Counted from the first letter of the stretch, positions 24,827 through 33,809 are shown. The stretch: DNA of 60,945 nt from Gammaproteobacteria bacterium (GCA_003353945.1 PIVM01000020.1:1-60945); one strand, 5' to 3'. Notes: generated from the sequence alone by a model not told the origin. Numbers and translations: made by a program.

Positions 24827-27067
24827 CTAGATAACAACCTGTGGACCAAGAACCCTCAAAACCTCATCTACCGTAGTCAAACCTTCATGCACCTTGTTGC
24901 GTGCATCTTCAATCAAAGTGGATAAACCCTGTTCTTTAGCCATGCTCAGCAGTTCTTCTGAACTTGCTTCTCTTGCGATAAAACTGCGTATTTTTTCGTC
25001 AGGAACTAGAATTTCATAAATTCCAGCACGCCCTTTATACCCGGATTGATGACATTCCATACAACCCTTACCTTGATAGGTATTGAGTGTCTTGTTAACA
25101 AAGAGCGGACCGAGCTTATGAAGCTCCTGCCTTTCAATTTGAATCTCCTCACGACAAATTGGACATATTTTTCGGACCAGTCTTTGCGCTATGACTGCGC
25201 CAATTGCTGCTGCAATAATATAGGGTTTTAAACCAAGGTCGGTTAAACGCACAATTGAGTCTATGGTTGAGTTGGTATGCAATGTCGAATACACCATATG
25301 TCCCGTTAAAGCCGCATGAAACGCTACTTCCGCCGTTTCAAAATCACGTATTTCCCCCAATAATATGACATCAGGGTCTTGGCGGAGGATTGCCCTTAAT
25401 ACTGAAGCGAAATCCAGACCGATTTTTTCGCGAATCAACACTTGACCCGCCATATCCATGTAGTACTCGACCGGGTCTTCTATCGTGACGTAGTTTTTTT
25501 CTGGGGTAGCGTATTTTTGTAACAGGGAATATAACGTCGTCGTTTTTCCACTGCCGGTGGGTCCTGTTGTAAGAATAATGCCTTGGGGTCTGGAAACCAC
25601 ATTACTGACTTTTATCTGATCCAGCTCAGACAATCCCAGCTCTTTCAAATCGAAAACAGATGAATTTCGGTCCAGCAAACGCATCACTACCTTTTCACCA
25701 TTGATAGTGGGTAGTGTCGATATTCGGATATCAATAATTTTTAACGGTGTTTTCACCGTTATCCTACCATCCTGCGGGCGTCGTCGCTCGGCAATATCGA
25801 GCTCCGCCATAATTTTCACCCGTGAAACCAAGGGCATCAGCATTTGCAGTGGGATATGAATTTTGTCCTGCAGCACACCATCGATACGAAAACGCACCAC
25901 AACATGCTTGCTCCGGGGTTGAATATGAATATCACTGGCGCCAAGCCTAACCGATTCCAGGACAATCGCATTCAATAGACGAATGGCAGGTGGCTCGTCA
26001 GTTGCACTGAGCAAGTCTTCGATTGAAATATCGTCTTCCTCTTCAATGACAACTTCGATACCACCGAAGGGATCCTCCCCGCCGACTAGTGTTTCCAATT
26101 CCTTAAAGTCCATTTCACCGTCAGCAAAAAGTTCTGCAAATTTCTTCTTAAACGCTACGGTATCGGCCATGACAACCTGAATATCCAGCCCCAGACTGAA
26201 TTGAAGCTCATCCACTAATCCAGTGTCCATCGGATCAGCCATAACCAGGGTTAACCGCCGCTGCTTTTGATCAATAGGCAGCACTTTTTGTTGTTCGCAT
26301 ACTCGACGTGAAATTAGCGCCAATACTGCAGGGTCAATCTTAATCTCCTCTAAATTGACCTCTTCGATCAGCAGTTCTTTGCTTAATATCTTTCGTATTC
26401 GTTTTTCCTGAACCCAGCCTTTTTTTAGAATATAGTTCAGCACCGGTTCCTTATTTTGCTGCCCGTGTTTATAGATTTCCTGTAACTGTTTTTCGTTTAG
26501 CAAACTGCGTTTCTGCAACAGAATAGCCAACTGGCTTCTATTGCTAACGGCCAGTTTGGATAACATGGATATTTCGTTGGTTTTCTCTTTGTTCTGTTTT
26601 TCAAGGCTCTTGTTCTTCTTCTTAAGTTCATGCTGTTCCAAAGCCAATCCCACCGAGACTCTTAGATCATCGTCATTCCAGGGTTTGAGAATGAATTTAT
26701 ACACAGCCCCTTCTTGAATGGCAGCCATCACAGCTGAGGTATCGGCATGCCCGGTTAACATGATTCTAATCGTATCGGGGTATTTCCTTTTTACTTCCAA
26801 CAAGAGTTCGGCCCCCGTCATACCGGGCATTTTGTAATCTGATATCAATATCTCCACGGCGTGTTCATTCAGCAATTGCAGGGCCTCTGTAGCACCCGTT
26901 GCTGAATATATCTTGTAATTTTCATGATGAAACACTCTTCTCAACGCTTTTAGCACATTGACTTCGTCATCGACCAACAAAATACTGTATGGTGATGCTT
27001 GTTCCAGATGACAGTTGTCAGCGGGAGGGGCGGGATCAGCACTAAACAACGAAGCAAATTGCGACAT
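24827..27067 (-). CDS. Receiver domain fused to a GspE/PilB-type secretion ATPase
   Basis: GspE/PilB ATPases drive assembly of type II secretion pseudopili or type IV pili from the cytoplasmic face. This 746-residue version starts with a receiver domain (26-145, Asp77 in LISDYKMPG, Lys128 in KPW), then a coiled coil (145-170), a degenerate GspE/MshE N-terminal domain (about 172-312), and a full ATPase: Walker A GPTGSGKT (502-509), Asp-box region ILLGEIRD, His box TGHMVYSTLHTN, and a zinc site CPIC (635-638) with CMEC (669-672). All catalytic motifs look intact. The residues that bind cyclic-di-GMP in MshE-type N-domains (RLG and GxL pairs) are not conserved here. Its start overlaps the previous kinase stop by one base (TAATG). 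No other pilus or T2SS gene is in the window, so it must work with machinery encoded elsewhere. Confidence 0.9.
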   Translation of the reverse strand: MSQFASLFSADPAPPADNCHLEQASPYSILLVDDEVNVLKALRRVFHHENYKIYSATGATEALQLLNEHAVEILISDYKMPGMTGAELLLEVKRKYPDTIRIMLTGHADTSAVMAAIQEGAVYKFILKPWNDDDLRVSVGLALEQHELKKKNKSLEKQNKEKTNEISMLSKLAVSNRSQLAILLQKRSLLNEKQLQEIYKHGQQNKEPVLNYILKKGWVQEKRIRKILSKELLIEEVNLEEIKIDPAVLALISRRVCEQQKVLPIDQKQRRLTLVMADPMDTGLVDELQFSLGLDIQVVMADTVAFKKKFAELFADGEMDFKELETLVGGEDPFGGIEVVIEEEDDISIEDLLSATDEPPAIRLLNAIVLESVRLGASDIHIQPRSKHVVVRFRIDGVLQDKIHIPLQMLMPLVSRVKIMAELDIAERRRPQDGRITVKTPLKIIDIRISTLPTINGEKVVMRLLDRNSSVFDLKELGLSELDQIKVSNVVSRPQGIILTTGPTGSGKTTTLYSLLQKYATPEKNYVTIEDPVEYYMDMAGQVLIREKIGLDFASVLRAILRQDPDVILLGEIRDFETAEVAFHAALTGHMVYSTLHTNSTIDSIVRLTDLGLKPYIIAAAIGAVIAQRLVRKICPICREEIQIERQELHKLGPLFVNKTLNTYQGKGCMECHQSGYKGRAGIYEILVPDEKIRSFIAREASSEELLSMAKEQGLSTLIEDARNKVHEGLTTVDEVLRVLGPQVVI

Positions 27068-28338
27068 TATTCAATCCTCTGCATATCGTTCTGCCTATGA
27101 GTGACAGGCAAACTAACACACACTTCAGTTCCCTTACCTGGACAGCTATCGATTCTCAAATCTCCTCCATGGGCATTGATAATGTCGTGACAGACTGACA
27201 AGCCTAACCCTGTACCACTCCCAACTTGCCGTGTCGTAAAAAACGGCTCACAGGCCCGTTTACGTATTTCTTCATCCATGCCACAGCCGTTGTCCTTCAC
27301 GCATAATTCAATGCTTGTGCCAGTCTGTGAAGTTGAAACTTCTATCACACCATCAGATTCAATCGCAGCGGCTGCGTTCAGTAAAATATTCAGTAATGCC
27401 TGGCTAATATGCGCGGGTTGGCATTGTACTTTATCAATCTCCGCATATGTTGTAACAAGCCTGGCTTTCTTGCTAAGTTCAGTAGCGGCAATTGCACAGG
27501 TTGTTTCAACTATATTATTGAGGTTCATCACCGCGTCTTCATGATGATCAATATTGGAGAAATCCTTAAGATTTTTCACGATATCAGCTACGCGAGTAAC
27601 ACCTTCCAGACAGTCATGTAACAATTCATTGAAATCCTCCATGACATATTCCATATCCTTTTCTCGCCAAAATTGTGAAAAAGCATGCGCCACATCTCCG
27701 GCGTTTTTAACCTCCTCTAGCTCATCAAACAATTTAAGGTGCTTTTGAGCAGTGCTCAGATTACTGACGACAAAGCCAATAGGATTATTAATTTCATGAG
27801 CAACGCCAGCTGCCAGCTGTCCGACGGACGCCATTTTCTCCGCTTGGTAGAGCTGTCGATGATTTTGATCTATTTCGCTCACCTGCTGCTGGACCTTGAC
27901 TTCCAACTGCTCGGATAAGATACGATACTTTTCTTCTGATAGGCTTAATTCGTCTTGTTTTTGTTTTAGAACTTCGTAATCTTCATTGATTGCCTCAATA
28001 TGAAGGCGAGATGCCATCAGGTACTTTGCCGAACTCTGCAACAAGAGTTCAACCATTTTCTTTGCGGTGTCTGCACTGTCTTGCTCGTCCCACTCAACTT
28101 CAATATAGGCAATGGGTTCAAAGTCATGGAGGATCGCAACACATTTAGCATTGTCTATTTCATGTTCCCTTCCTACCAGCAACTGATGGTTTGCATCAGT
28201 CAGGCGATAACAAGCATGAAATAATTTATCAAAAATCTTTTGAAGTTTACTCAGCTCAGACGATTGCAACATCTCCGTTAATCCAAGCTCTTTATCAAAA
28301 GATGGATTATCAAACTGTTGCTGCATTTCCCTGCTCAT
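27067..28338 (-). CDS. Cytoplasmic histidine kinase with an uncharacterised N-terminal domain
   Basis: The 423 residues start with a domain of about 110 residues that resembles no motif I recognise, then a coiled coil (about 115-165), the phospho-acceptor helix with His181 in AAGVAHEINNPIGF and a C-terminal ATPase domain (about 285-415; NGCGMD, GTGLGLSV). No membrane helix is present. It overlaps the REC-GspE gene by one base, the tightest coupling in the cluster, and follows the MglA-like GTPase by 26 bases. That position suggests it phosphorylates the receiver of the ATPase fusion. Confidence 0.87.
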   Translation of the reverse strand: MSREMQQQFDNPSFDKELGLTEMLQSSELSKLQKIFDKLFHACYRLTDANHQLLVGREHEIDNAKCVAILHDFEPIAYIEVEWDEQDSADTAKKMVELLLQSSAKYLMASRLHIEAINEDYEVLKQKQDELSLSEEKYRILSEQLEVKVQQQVSEIDQNHRQLYQAEKMASVGQLAAGVAHEINNPIGFVVSNLSTAQKHLKLFDELEEVKNAGDVAHAFSQFWREKDMEYVMEDFNELLHDCLEGVTRVADIVKNLKDFSNIDHHEDAVMNLNNIVETTCAIAATELSKKARLVTTYAEIDKVQCQPAHISQALLNILLNAAAAIESDGVIEVSTSQTGTSIELCVKDNGCGMDEEIRKRACEPFFTTRQVGSGTGLGLSVCHDIINAHGGDLRIDSCPGKGTEVCVSLPVTHRQNDMQRIE

Positions 28339-28364
28339 ATTGCCCTCCGATACGCTCAGTGCAC

Positions 28365-29015
28365 CTAATCTCCTTGGCCGAGCGAATTTGCGATAAACAT
28401 CTCGCTACCGAGCCCAGTGGATTGAAGATCAAAGCGCTTATCAACATACTGATAAACCCTTGTTAACAACGCTCGCAGAGATTCAATGACACCTGGCCCG
28501 AGCAATGCGTTACTGAAGCACACAGGCCAGGGCTGATTACCCCACTTATTCTCAACTTCGTTTTGAGAAGTAATATTATCCAAATCCCGTTTGTTAAACT
28601 GTATAACCAATGGAAGCTCAGCCATATCCAGCCCCACTTTCTGGGCATTATCCATCAGGTTCTCAAACGATTGCGCGTTATTCATTGCCTGTGTCAATTG
28701 CGAATCGGCCACAAAAATCACGCCGTCTGCCCGTGACAGAATGGCTTTGCGTGTGCTGTCATGCACAACCTGCCCGGGTACTGTAAAAAGTTTCAGCTTT
28801 ATCAGTAGACCGGAAGGCGCAACCAAGCCCAATGGCAATAAATCAAAAAACAACGTTCGATCATCCTTGGTTTCCAGAACCATCATGTCACTTATTAGTT
28901 CCGGATTGAGCAAATCATGCAACCGGACCAAATTGGTGGTCTTTCCACTTAAGGCGGGGCCGTAATATACAACCTTAATGGTTAATGTGTTTTTTTCCTG
29001 ATCAAATTCAGCCAT
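28365..29015 (-). CDS. MglA-family small Ras-like GTPase
   Basis: MglA-type GTPases set cell polarity and switch pilus or gliding machinery in Myxococcus, cycling between GTP and GDP with help from MglB. The 216 residues show P-loop GPALSGKT (19-26), the family stretch DDRTLFFDLLPL (51-62), the altered switch motif TVPGQ (78-82) in place of DxxG, FVADSQ (101-106) and NKRDL (141-145). The wording of TLFFD-LP, TVPGQ and VFVADSQ is diagnostic of MglA rather than other small GTPases. It has about 30 extra C-terminal residues. No roadblock/MglB gene is beside it, unlike the usual mglBA pair. It is embedded between response-regulator and kinase genes of the same run. Confidence 0.88.
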   Translation of the reverse strand: MAEFDQEKNTLTIKVVYYGPALSGKTTNLVRLHDLLNPELISDMMVLETKDDRTLFFDLLPLGLVAPSGLLIKLKLFTVPGQVVHDSTRKAILSRADGVIFVADSQLTQAMNNAQSFENLMDNAQKVGLDMAELPLVIQFNKRDLDNITSQNEVENKWGNQPWPVCFSNALLGPGVIESLRALLTRVYQYVDKRFDLQSTGLGSEMFIANSLGQGD

Positions 29016-29032
29016 GATTGCTATATCAGAGA

Positions 29033-29551
29033 CTAGTAGTCATCTTCATTAATGAGGATACTTCCATCATTATCACGATTGACTTCAAATATTTTCGGAT
29101 GCAACTTTTCAACATGCGCCAGTTTTGTCTCGTAAGTACTCACCTGCTTCACCAATCTTCGGTTTTCAAGTACCACTTCAATGTGTTTGATACCCAGTTC
29201 TATTGTTGATATCAAGTCATAGTCAGTCCAAGGTTTTGGAATAAAGCGAAATATTTCGGCATCATTAATCGCTTTGATTAATGCGGACATATCGGATTGC
29301 CCACTGAGAATAATTCGCACAGAATCAGGCTGTAATTCCTTAACCTGGCATAAGAATTCAACCCCATCCATCGACGGCATCCTATAATCTGAAATTATCA
29401 CCTCATAAAGCATAGTCTGTGCAGCTTTCAAGGCCTCCTGCACATTGTTATACGTATCAACCTGCCATTGTCTGTTGACTAATAATGCGCGTTTTAACGC
29501 TTTGAGGATATTCTCCTCATCGTCAACCAGCATAATCCGATACATTAGCAT
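29033..29551 (-). CDS. Single-domain response regulator with a helical tail
   Basis: The 172 residues are a receiver (4-125, Asp55 in IISDYRMPS, Lys106 in PKPW) and a tail of about 45 residues with coiled-coil character ending in acidic residues. There is no DNA-binding or enzymatic output. It shares the IISDYRMP and KPW-[acid] wording with the receivers of the HD-GYP, REC-PAS and REC-GspE proteins here, so these four look like one duplicated family. It overlaps the HD-GYP gene by 7 bases and precedes the GTPase gene by 17, and may act by binding another protein. Confidence 0.85.
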   Translation of the reverse strand: MLMYRIMLVDDEENILKALKRALLVNRQWQVDTYNNVQEALKAAQTMLYEVIISDYRMPSMDGVEFLCQVKELQPDSVRIILSGQSDMSALIKAINDAEIFRFIPKPWTDYDLISTIELGIKHIEVVLENRRLVKQVSTYETKLAHVEKLHPKIFEVNRDNDGSILINEDDY

Positions 29552-30894
29552 TCCCCATCGATATAGATGTAAACGCTCAATTTCTCACTTAAAGACCGCT
29601 CATAATTTTCGATGCGATCAATAATGCTCTTGGTAATCACATGTCCTTCCACCAAAAGCAGTATGCCGCTTTTTGAAAATGTATCTTTGGCTACCACCAT
29701 ACCCGGCCTTAACATATGTGATGAAATTTGTACGCACTTGGCGTCTCCTTGAACTCGGCCTCGAAAACCAATTAAGTCTAGAAAAACGTCAACTACTTTT
29801 GAATCGTAACGTTTGGAACGATTCCGACGTAAAAATTCGATCGCTTGCTCTTTACTCTGTGAATTCGATACCAAGCTCCCGCTTAACAGCGCCTCATAAT
29901 CATTGGCAACGGCAAGTATTCTGGCGCCTATAGGAATCTCTTTTCCTTTCAGTCCATCCGGGTAACCCAAACCATCATACTGTTCGTGGTGATGACGTAT
30001 CAATACAGTAGCCCCTTCCAGTGGTTCAAGCGCCATTAATGCCGCCTGCCCCTCAACAGAGTGTTTTTTAAAACGCCGCAGGTCTTCTCCGTTCAACTCA
30101 CTGTAGGGTACCTTCAATATAGAATCAGACAGACCAATTTTACCGATGTCATGTAATAAACCGGCAATCATTATCGTCTGGCACTCTTCTTTTTTTAGAC
30201 CCATTTTAAGAGCAATCTTTCGGCTATGATTGGCCACCTTACGGGAATGACCGGCCAAAATACCTTCTCGCATTTCCATCAGGCTGGAAAAAACCTGTAC
30301 CGAGGCGATATAACTTTTCTTCAGTGATTCATGGGTTTTCTCAAGTTTTAGCATAGTTTGCTGTAACTGGGCGGTGCGCTGTTCGACTTTTAATTCCAGG
30401 TTGCTGTTAAGATTCTGTAACTCTGCATTCTGCCTGCGGGTAAGCGCCTGCAGGGCATCACGTTCACGTTCCAACTGCTTTTGTTTTAAGGCCTGTGCTA
30501 CAGTGAACTTTATGTCGTTATCTTCCCAGGGTTTTTGAATATATCGCAGGATCTTTCCCTGATTGATTGCAGCAACAGTAGATTTGATGTCTGAGAATCC
30601 CGTTAATAGAATGCGTATGGTATCAGGCCACTGAGTTGCTGCTTTTTCCAGAAACTCGGCACCATCCATTTCAGGCATACGCATATCTGAGATAATCAGG
30701 TCAATATCTTGTGTAGCCAGCAGCTCAAGGCCCTCCTTTCCACTGAGTGCAGCTAAAATCTGATAGTCTTCCTGACGAAACAAACGTCGTAACGATCGTA
30801 ATATATTCTCTTCATCGTCGACAAACAAAATCGTAAACGACTGTTTGATTTCGTTATTATCGATTTCAGAAACTGCTGACATATCCTGCTTCAT
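29545..30894 (-). CDS. Response regulator with HD-GYP phosphodiesterase domain (RpfG type)
   Basis: HD-GYP enzymes break down the messenger cyclic-di-GMP. The 449 residues hold a receiver (20-138; Asp70 in LIISDMRMP), a coiled coil (140-195), and an HD-GYP domain (about 200-375) with HDIGK (248-252) and HHHEQYDGLGYPDG (301-314), so the metal and GYP residues are present and the enzyme is probably active. A C-terminal piece of about 55 residues (LRPGMVVAKDTFSKSGILLL) is the beta-rich tail often attached to this family. It overlaps the next gene by 7 bases. It implies that this cluster reads or lowers cyclic-di-GMP. Confidence 0.92.
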   Translation of the reverse strand: MKQDMSAVSEIDNNEIKQSFTILFVDDEENILRSLRRLFRQEDYQILAALSGKEGLELLATQDIDLIISDMRMPEMDGAEFLEKAATQWPDTIRILLTGFSDIKSTVAAINQGKILRYIQKPWEDNDIKFTVAQALKQKQLERERDALQALTRRQNAELQNLNSNLELKVEQRTAQLQQTMLKLEKTHESLKKSYIASVQVFSSLMEMREGILAGHSRKVANHSRKIALKMGLKKEECQTIMIAGLLHDIGKIGLSDSILKVPYSELNGEDLRRFKKHSVEGQAALMALEPLEGATVLIRHHHEQYDGLGYPDGLKGKEIPIGARILAVANDYEALLSGSLVSNSQSKEQAIEFLRRNRSKRYDSKVVDVFLDLIGFRGRVQGDAKCVQISSHMLRPGMVVAKDTFSKSGILLLVEGHVITKSIIDRIENYERSLSEKLSVYIYIDGEC

Positions 30895-30915
30895 CCGTCT
30901 CGCCAGTATTTTTTT

Positions 30916-31761
30916 TCAGCAGTTTGAAACCAATGACAATGAAGCCTGGAAGTTCTTTTCAATATCACCAAATAATCCAGCCATGTCATCTACGGTAAGC
31001 TTGAGTTTTTTCAGACTCATGGGATTGATGGTCGATACAGGAATGTTCCCAGAACCGCCCAATTGAAGACCCCGGCTAAGAATATTGCCAATATGCACGA
31101 CATCATTCAGATCATAACTTGGAATGTCATCAGGCTTATGATGTTTGGCAATGCAAAATCTGATCGCCTTAGGCAAACGCCAGTGTTTTGCCACTATACT
31201 ACCGACTTCACAGTGATCGGTATTGAGAACCTTCTGCTCCGCCTGCTCCAATGTGACAGACTGCGATTGCATTTGATCAATTACCAGTCGGTATTCCTCG
31301 GTAAAATAAATCACCAGAATAAAAATGCCCAAGTCATGTAGTAATCCGGCCGTAAAACACAGCTCCCTGTCGAGTCCCTTAAGCTCGGCGATTGCTGCGG
31401 CCGCAATCGCTGTACCCAAACCATGCGCCCATTCGGCCTGGATATCCATCAAATCATTTTTCTTTGGCGGTAACTGATTGATCAAACCGGCTGCCGTCAC
31501 AATGCTACGCAAGCTGCGAATACCGAGCACAATATTTGCCTGTGCCAGCGTATTGATTTGCCCTGACATACCATAGAATGGCGAATTGGCGATCGCTAAT
31601 ATTTTTGACATTAAGGCAGGGTTAGTGCTGAGCACCTGCGTCAACGCCATAAAATTAATCTCTTCCTCTTTTCCGTTGAGGAGATCCATCGCCGAACGCA
31701 CCGATTCTGAAAGCGGTGGAATGGCCTTAATACGCTCTTTAATTTCACGAGTCGACAACAT
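30916..31761 (-). CDS. HDOD-domain protein
   Basis: HDOD domains are HD-superfamily folds found in bacterial signalling, mostly acting as protein-binding or output modules. The 281-residue protein has the HDOD start IPPLSESVRSAMDLLN (14-29), LSTNPALMSKILAIANSPFYG (44-64) and LLHDLGIF (140-147), in which His142-Asp143 are kept. The last 70 residues extend beyond the domain. The stop is 22 bases before the HD-GYP gene and the start 6 bases after the small protein gene, so it is in the operon. Confidence 0.88.
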   Translation of the reverse strand: MLSTREIKERIKAIPPLSESVRSAMDLLNGKEEEINFMALTQVLSTNPALMSKILAIANSPFYGMSGQINTLAQANIVLGIRSLRSIVTAAGLINQLPPKKNDLMDIQAEWAHGLGTAIAAAAIAELKGLDRELCFTAGLLHDLGIFILVIYFTEEYRLVIDQMQSQSVTLEQAEQKVLNTDHCEVGSIVAKHWRLPKAIRFCIAKHHKPDDIPSYDLNDVVHIGNILSRGLQLGGSGNIPVSTINPMSLKKLKLTVDDMAGLFGDIEKNFQASLSLVSNC

Positions 31762-31767
31762 AGCGTT

Positions 31768-32085
31768 TTAGCGCAAGTCCTTTGTTTTGTATTCAAAGAT
31801 AGCCTTCTTTATCTGCAGCATGGTTTTATCTTTTTCCACCAGGCGGAAGATATAGTCCAGTTGCTGCGTCATGTCTGCAAGGATCTCTTTTTTCTTTTCA
31901 GCACCCAACAATACTTCTCGATATACAGCGATTGTTGGAATGCCTTTTTTTTCAAGAATGCCAAGCAACCTTTCATCGACTTCACATTCGGCTTTTAACA
32001 AACACATACCGTTAGTTTCGACATCCTCTGCCAAGACATCACCTACCACAATGTTTTCGATACCTAAAGAGACAGTTTTGTACAT
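31768..32085 (-). CDS. Small protein resembling the C-terminal tail domain of HD-GYP proteins
   Basis: This 105-residue protein begins with a stretch (VSLGIENIVVGDVLAEDV, then LLKAECEVDERLLGILEKKGI) that matches the pattern LRPGMVVAKD..LLLVEGHVITKSIIDRIE of the tail of the HD-GYP protein encoded two genes on. The remainder (65-105) is helical and charged. I read it as a free-standing version of that beta-rich tail, by eye and not by alignment. Its start overlaps the REC-PAS gene by 22 bases and it ends 6 bases before the HDOD gene. Function is unknown; it may bind the HDOD or HD-GYP partner. Confidence 0.7.
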   Translation of the reverse strand: MYKTVSLGIENIVVGDVLAEDVETNGMCLLKAECEVDERLLGILEKKGIPTIAVYREVLLGAEKKKEILADMTQQLDYIFRLVEKDKTMLQIKKAIFEYKTKDLR

Positions 32086-32957
32086 GGATATTCATCCGTA
32101 GAGAACACAGTTAATAATCTACCATAGGTCCCCGTTTCGTTGGCTATCATGCTGAAAATCATTCGCAGACCGTCGTTTTCGTGATGACCCGTCGTAATTT
32201 CTGTTTCATTATTATTGTCCAACCACCTACCGTATGGCGCCACGACACTTTCAGGCAAAACATCATAAGCCAATGCTCCCATTAGTATTTCGCCTGGCGC
32301 AGCAAGAAGACTATCTGCTTTTTTATTCGCCATAACTATCATGTCATTGAGATCGACACCAAAAACAGCAAATGGCAGATTATCCAGTACTTCATGAGCG
32401 AAACTAATGGTCTTATTCTGGGTACTGACCTGCCGTACTTTTTCAATGATATGACTTTCGAGTTCTTTGTTTGTGGTAGCAAGTTCTTCATTGGTATTTT
32501 GCAATTCGACATTCAACCTTTGCAGATCCATATTCAGTTTTTGCAATTGTCCTTGTAGACGTTTGTTTTCTTCAGTCAGCTCGTAATGTTCAAATGCAGA
32601 TTCCACATTTTTCCGCAGCAAATCATCATCCCAGGGTTTAGTTAAAAATTTGTAGATTGCCCCTTCATTGATGGAGTCCGTCACCGACTTCAGGTCAGTG
32701 AAACCGCTGAGCACAATACGGACATTATTGGGAAATTTATCTTTGACCAGGCTTAAGAACTCAGTGCCATTCATTTCTGGCATGCGTTGATCCGAAATGA
32801 TCACACCAACATCACGATGCTGCTCCAATAACTCCAGCCCTTCTTTTCCGCTATTAGCAGTTACAATGTTATAGCCATCACGCCTTAGCAGGCGCACCAG
32901 GGATCGTATGATATTGGGTTCGTCGTCAACCAGAAGAAGATTGCGTTCCATAGGCAA
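32064..32957 (-). CDS. Response regulator with coiled coil and PAS domain
   Basis: The 297 residues hold a receiver (4-122; Asp56 in VIISDQRMP, Lys108 in TKPW), a long coiled coil (about 125-180) and a PAS-like domain (about 185-285; LPFAVFGVDLNDMIVMANKKADSLL). There is no kinase, cyclase or DNA-binding output, so it probably works by protein contact, or its PAS domain senses a ligand. It is the first gene of the run; the gap upstream is 319 bases and AT-rich. ATG 32957 begins MPMERN. Confidence 0.85.
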   Translation of the reverse strand: MPMERNLLLVDDEPNIIRSLVRLLRRDGYNIVTANSGKEGLELLEQHRDVGVIISDQRMPEMNGTEFLSLVKDKFPNNVRIVLSGFTDLKSVTDSINEGAIYKFLTKPWDDDLLRKNVESAFEHYELTEENKRLQGQLQKLNMDLQRLNVELQNTNEELATTNKELESHIIEKVRQVSTQNKTISFAHEVLDNLPFAVFGVDLNDMIVMANKKADSLLAAPGEILMGALAYDVLPESVVAPYGRWLDNNNETEITTGHHENDGLRMIFSMIANETGTYGRLLTVFSTDEYPCTKLSL

Positions 32958-33276
32958 TTCTTTCCTTTTGTTAAAAAACTATTCCTTTAACGGATTGGAT
33001 TGGTCTGACTTTATTTTAAAGCTATCAGATACAAACAAAGTAATTACAATATAGACAGTGACTTTGCATACTGCCCTATAAAATAAAATATAATCGCAAA
33101 TATTCTAAAATGGAATTTTTTAAATGCTAAAGGAAATTATGAAGCACAGTAAGCCATTCTATTTCATGACCCGTTGTTAGCAGAACGCTCTTTTTTTCAT
33201 ATATTTTTTTCAGAGTAAAAAATATATTCTATTATATTTAAAGACGCCTCTTTATCGTCTCTCAATAGGTGGAAAA
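32958..33276. other. AT-rich divergent promoter region of the signalling operon
   Basis: These 319 bases separate the ten-gene minus-strand signalling run from the plus-strand gene at 33277. They are rich in A and T runs (for example around 33187-33245) and hold no credible gene. Promoters for both directions must lie here, but I cannot place hexamers with confidence. Confidence 0.5.
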
Positions 33277-33684
33277 TTGACTGAAGAATTTGATATTTTT
33301 AAAGACTTGCAAGCGCTTTCTGACAGCAGCTTTCCCAAACGCTGCTCGGCCTGCGAGCGCACCTATCTAACGGTCGATCAATATATACAGGAAACTGAGC
33401 AGCTAACGGCGGAAAAAAGCGGCCTAAAACAGTCCTGGGACGATGACGATTCCACTATCGTTGAGTTATACCGAAACTGTCTATGCGGCTCCACTTTAAT
33501 GGATTTTTTTACGGACCGGCGCGACTTGACCGAACGAGGTTCAAAGCGCCGAAAAAAATTCCAGGCGCTGATTAGCTATCTGGTTGAACACGGTGTTGAA
33601 AAAAATACTGCCAGAGCTGAGCTAATAAAGGTTATTCATGGAGAAAAAAGCGAGTTACTTGGAAAAATCAAACCACCAAAATGA
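33277..33684 (+). CDS. Conserved-looking hypothetical protein with CxxC and CxC motifs
   Basis: This 135-residue acidic/basic protein has CSAC (Cys23/Cys26) and CLCG (Cys69/Cys71), which could form a zinc site. A basic stretch (GSKRRKKF) and a helical C-terminal part follow. The start is TTG 33277: AGGTGG lies 6-8 bases before it and the next in-frame Met is 74 residues in. I do not recognise the family. It is transcribed away from the signalling operon and converges with lysS across two hairpins. Confidence 0.65.
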   Translation: MTEEFDIFKDLQALSDSSFPKRCSACERTYLTVDQYIQETEQLTAEKSGLKQSWDDDDSTIVELYRNCLCGSTLMDFFTDRRDLTERGSKRRKKFQALISYLVEHGVEKNTARAELIKVIHGEKSELLGKIKPPK

Positions 33685-33704
33685 TTAAATCTAGAAAGTG
33701 AGAG

Positions 33705-33786
33705 CTGACGCCCTGTAAAGGATTGTAGGAGAAATCCAGGTATTGGGTTATACCTAGATCAAGTAAAATGCTTTACAGAGCGTCAG
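33705..33786. repeat. Imperfect 20-bp inverted repeat with an inner hairpin
   Basis: Arms at 33705-33724 and 33767-33786 (CTGACGCYCTGTAAAGSATT with two mismatches) enclose AGGTAT-N6-ATACCT (33738-33755). The fold would be a long stem with an inner stem-loop. It follows the stop of the plus-strand hypothetical gene by 20 bases and may end its transcript or be a short mobile repeat. Confidence 0.5.
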
Positions 33787-33809
33787 AACCAGTTTCGAGA
33801 GTAATAGGT

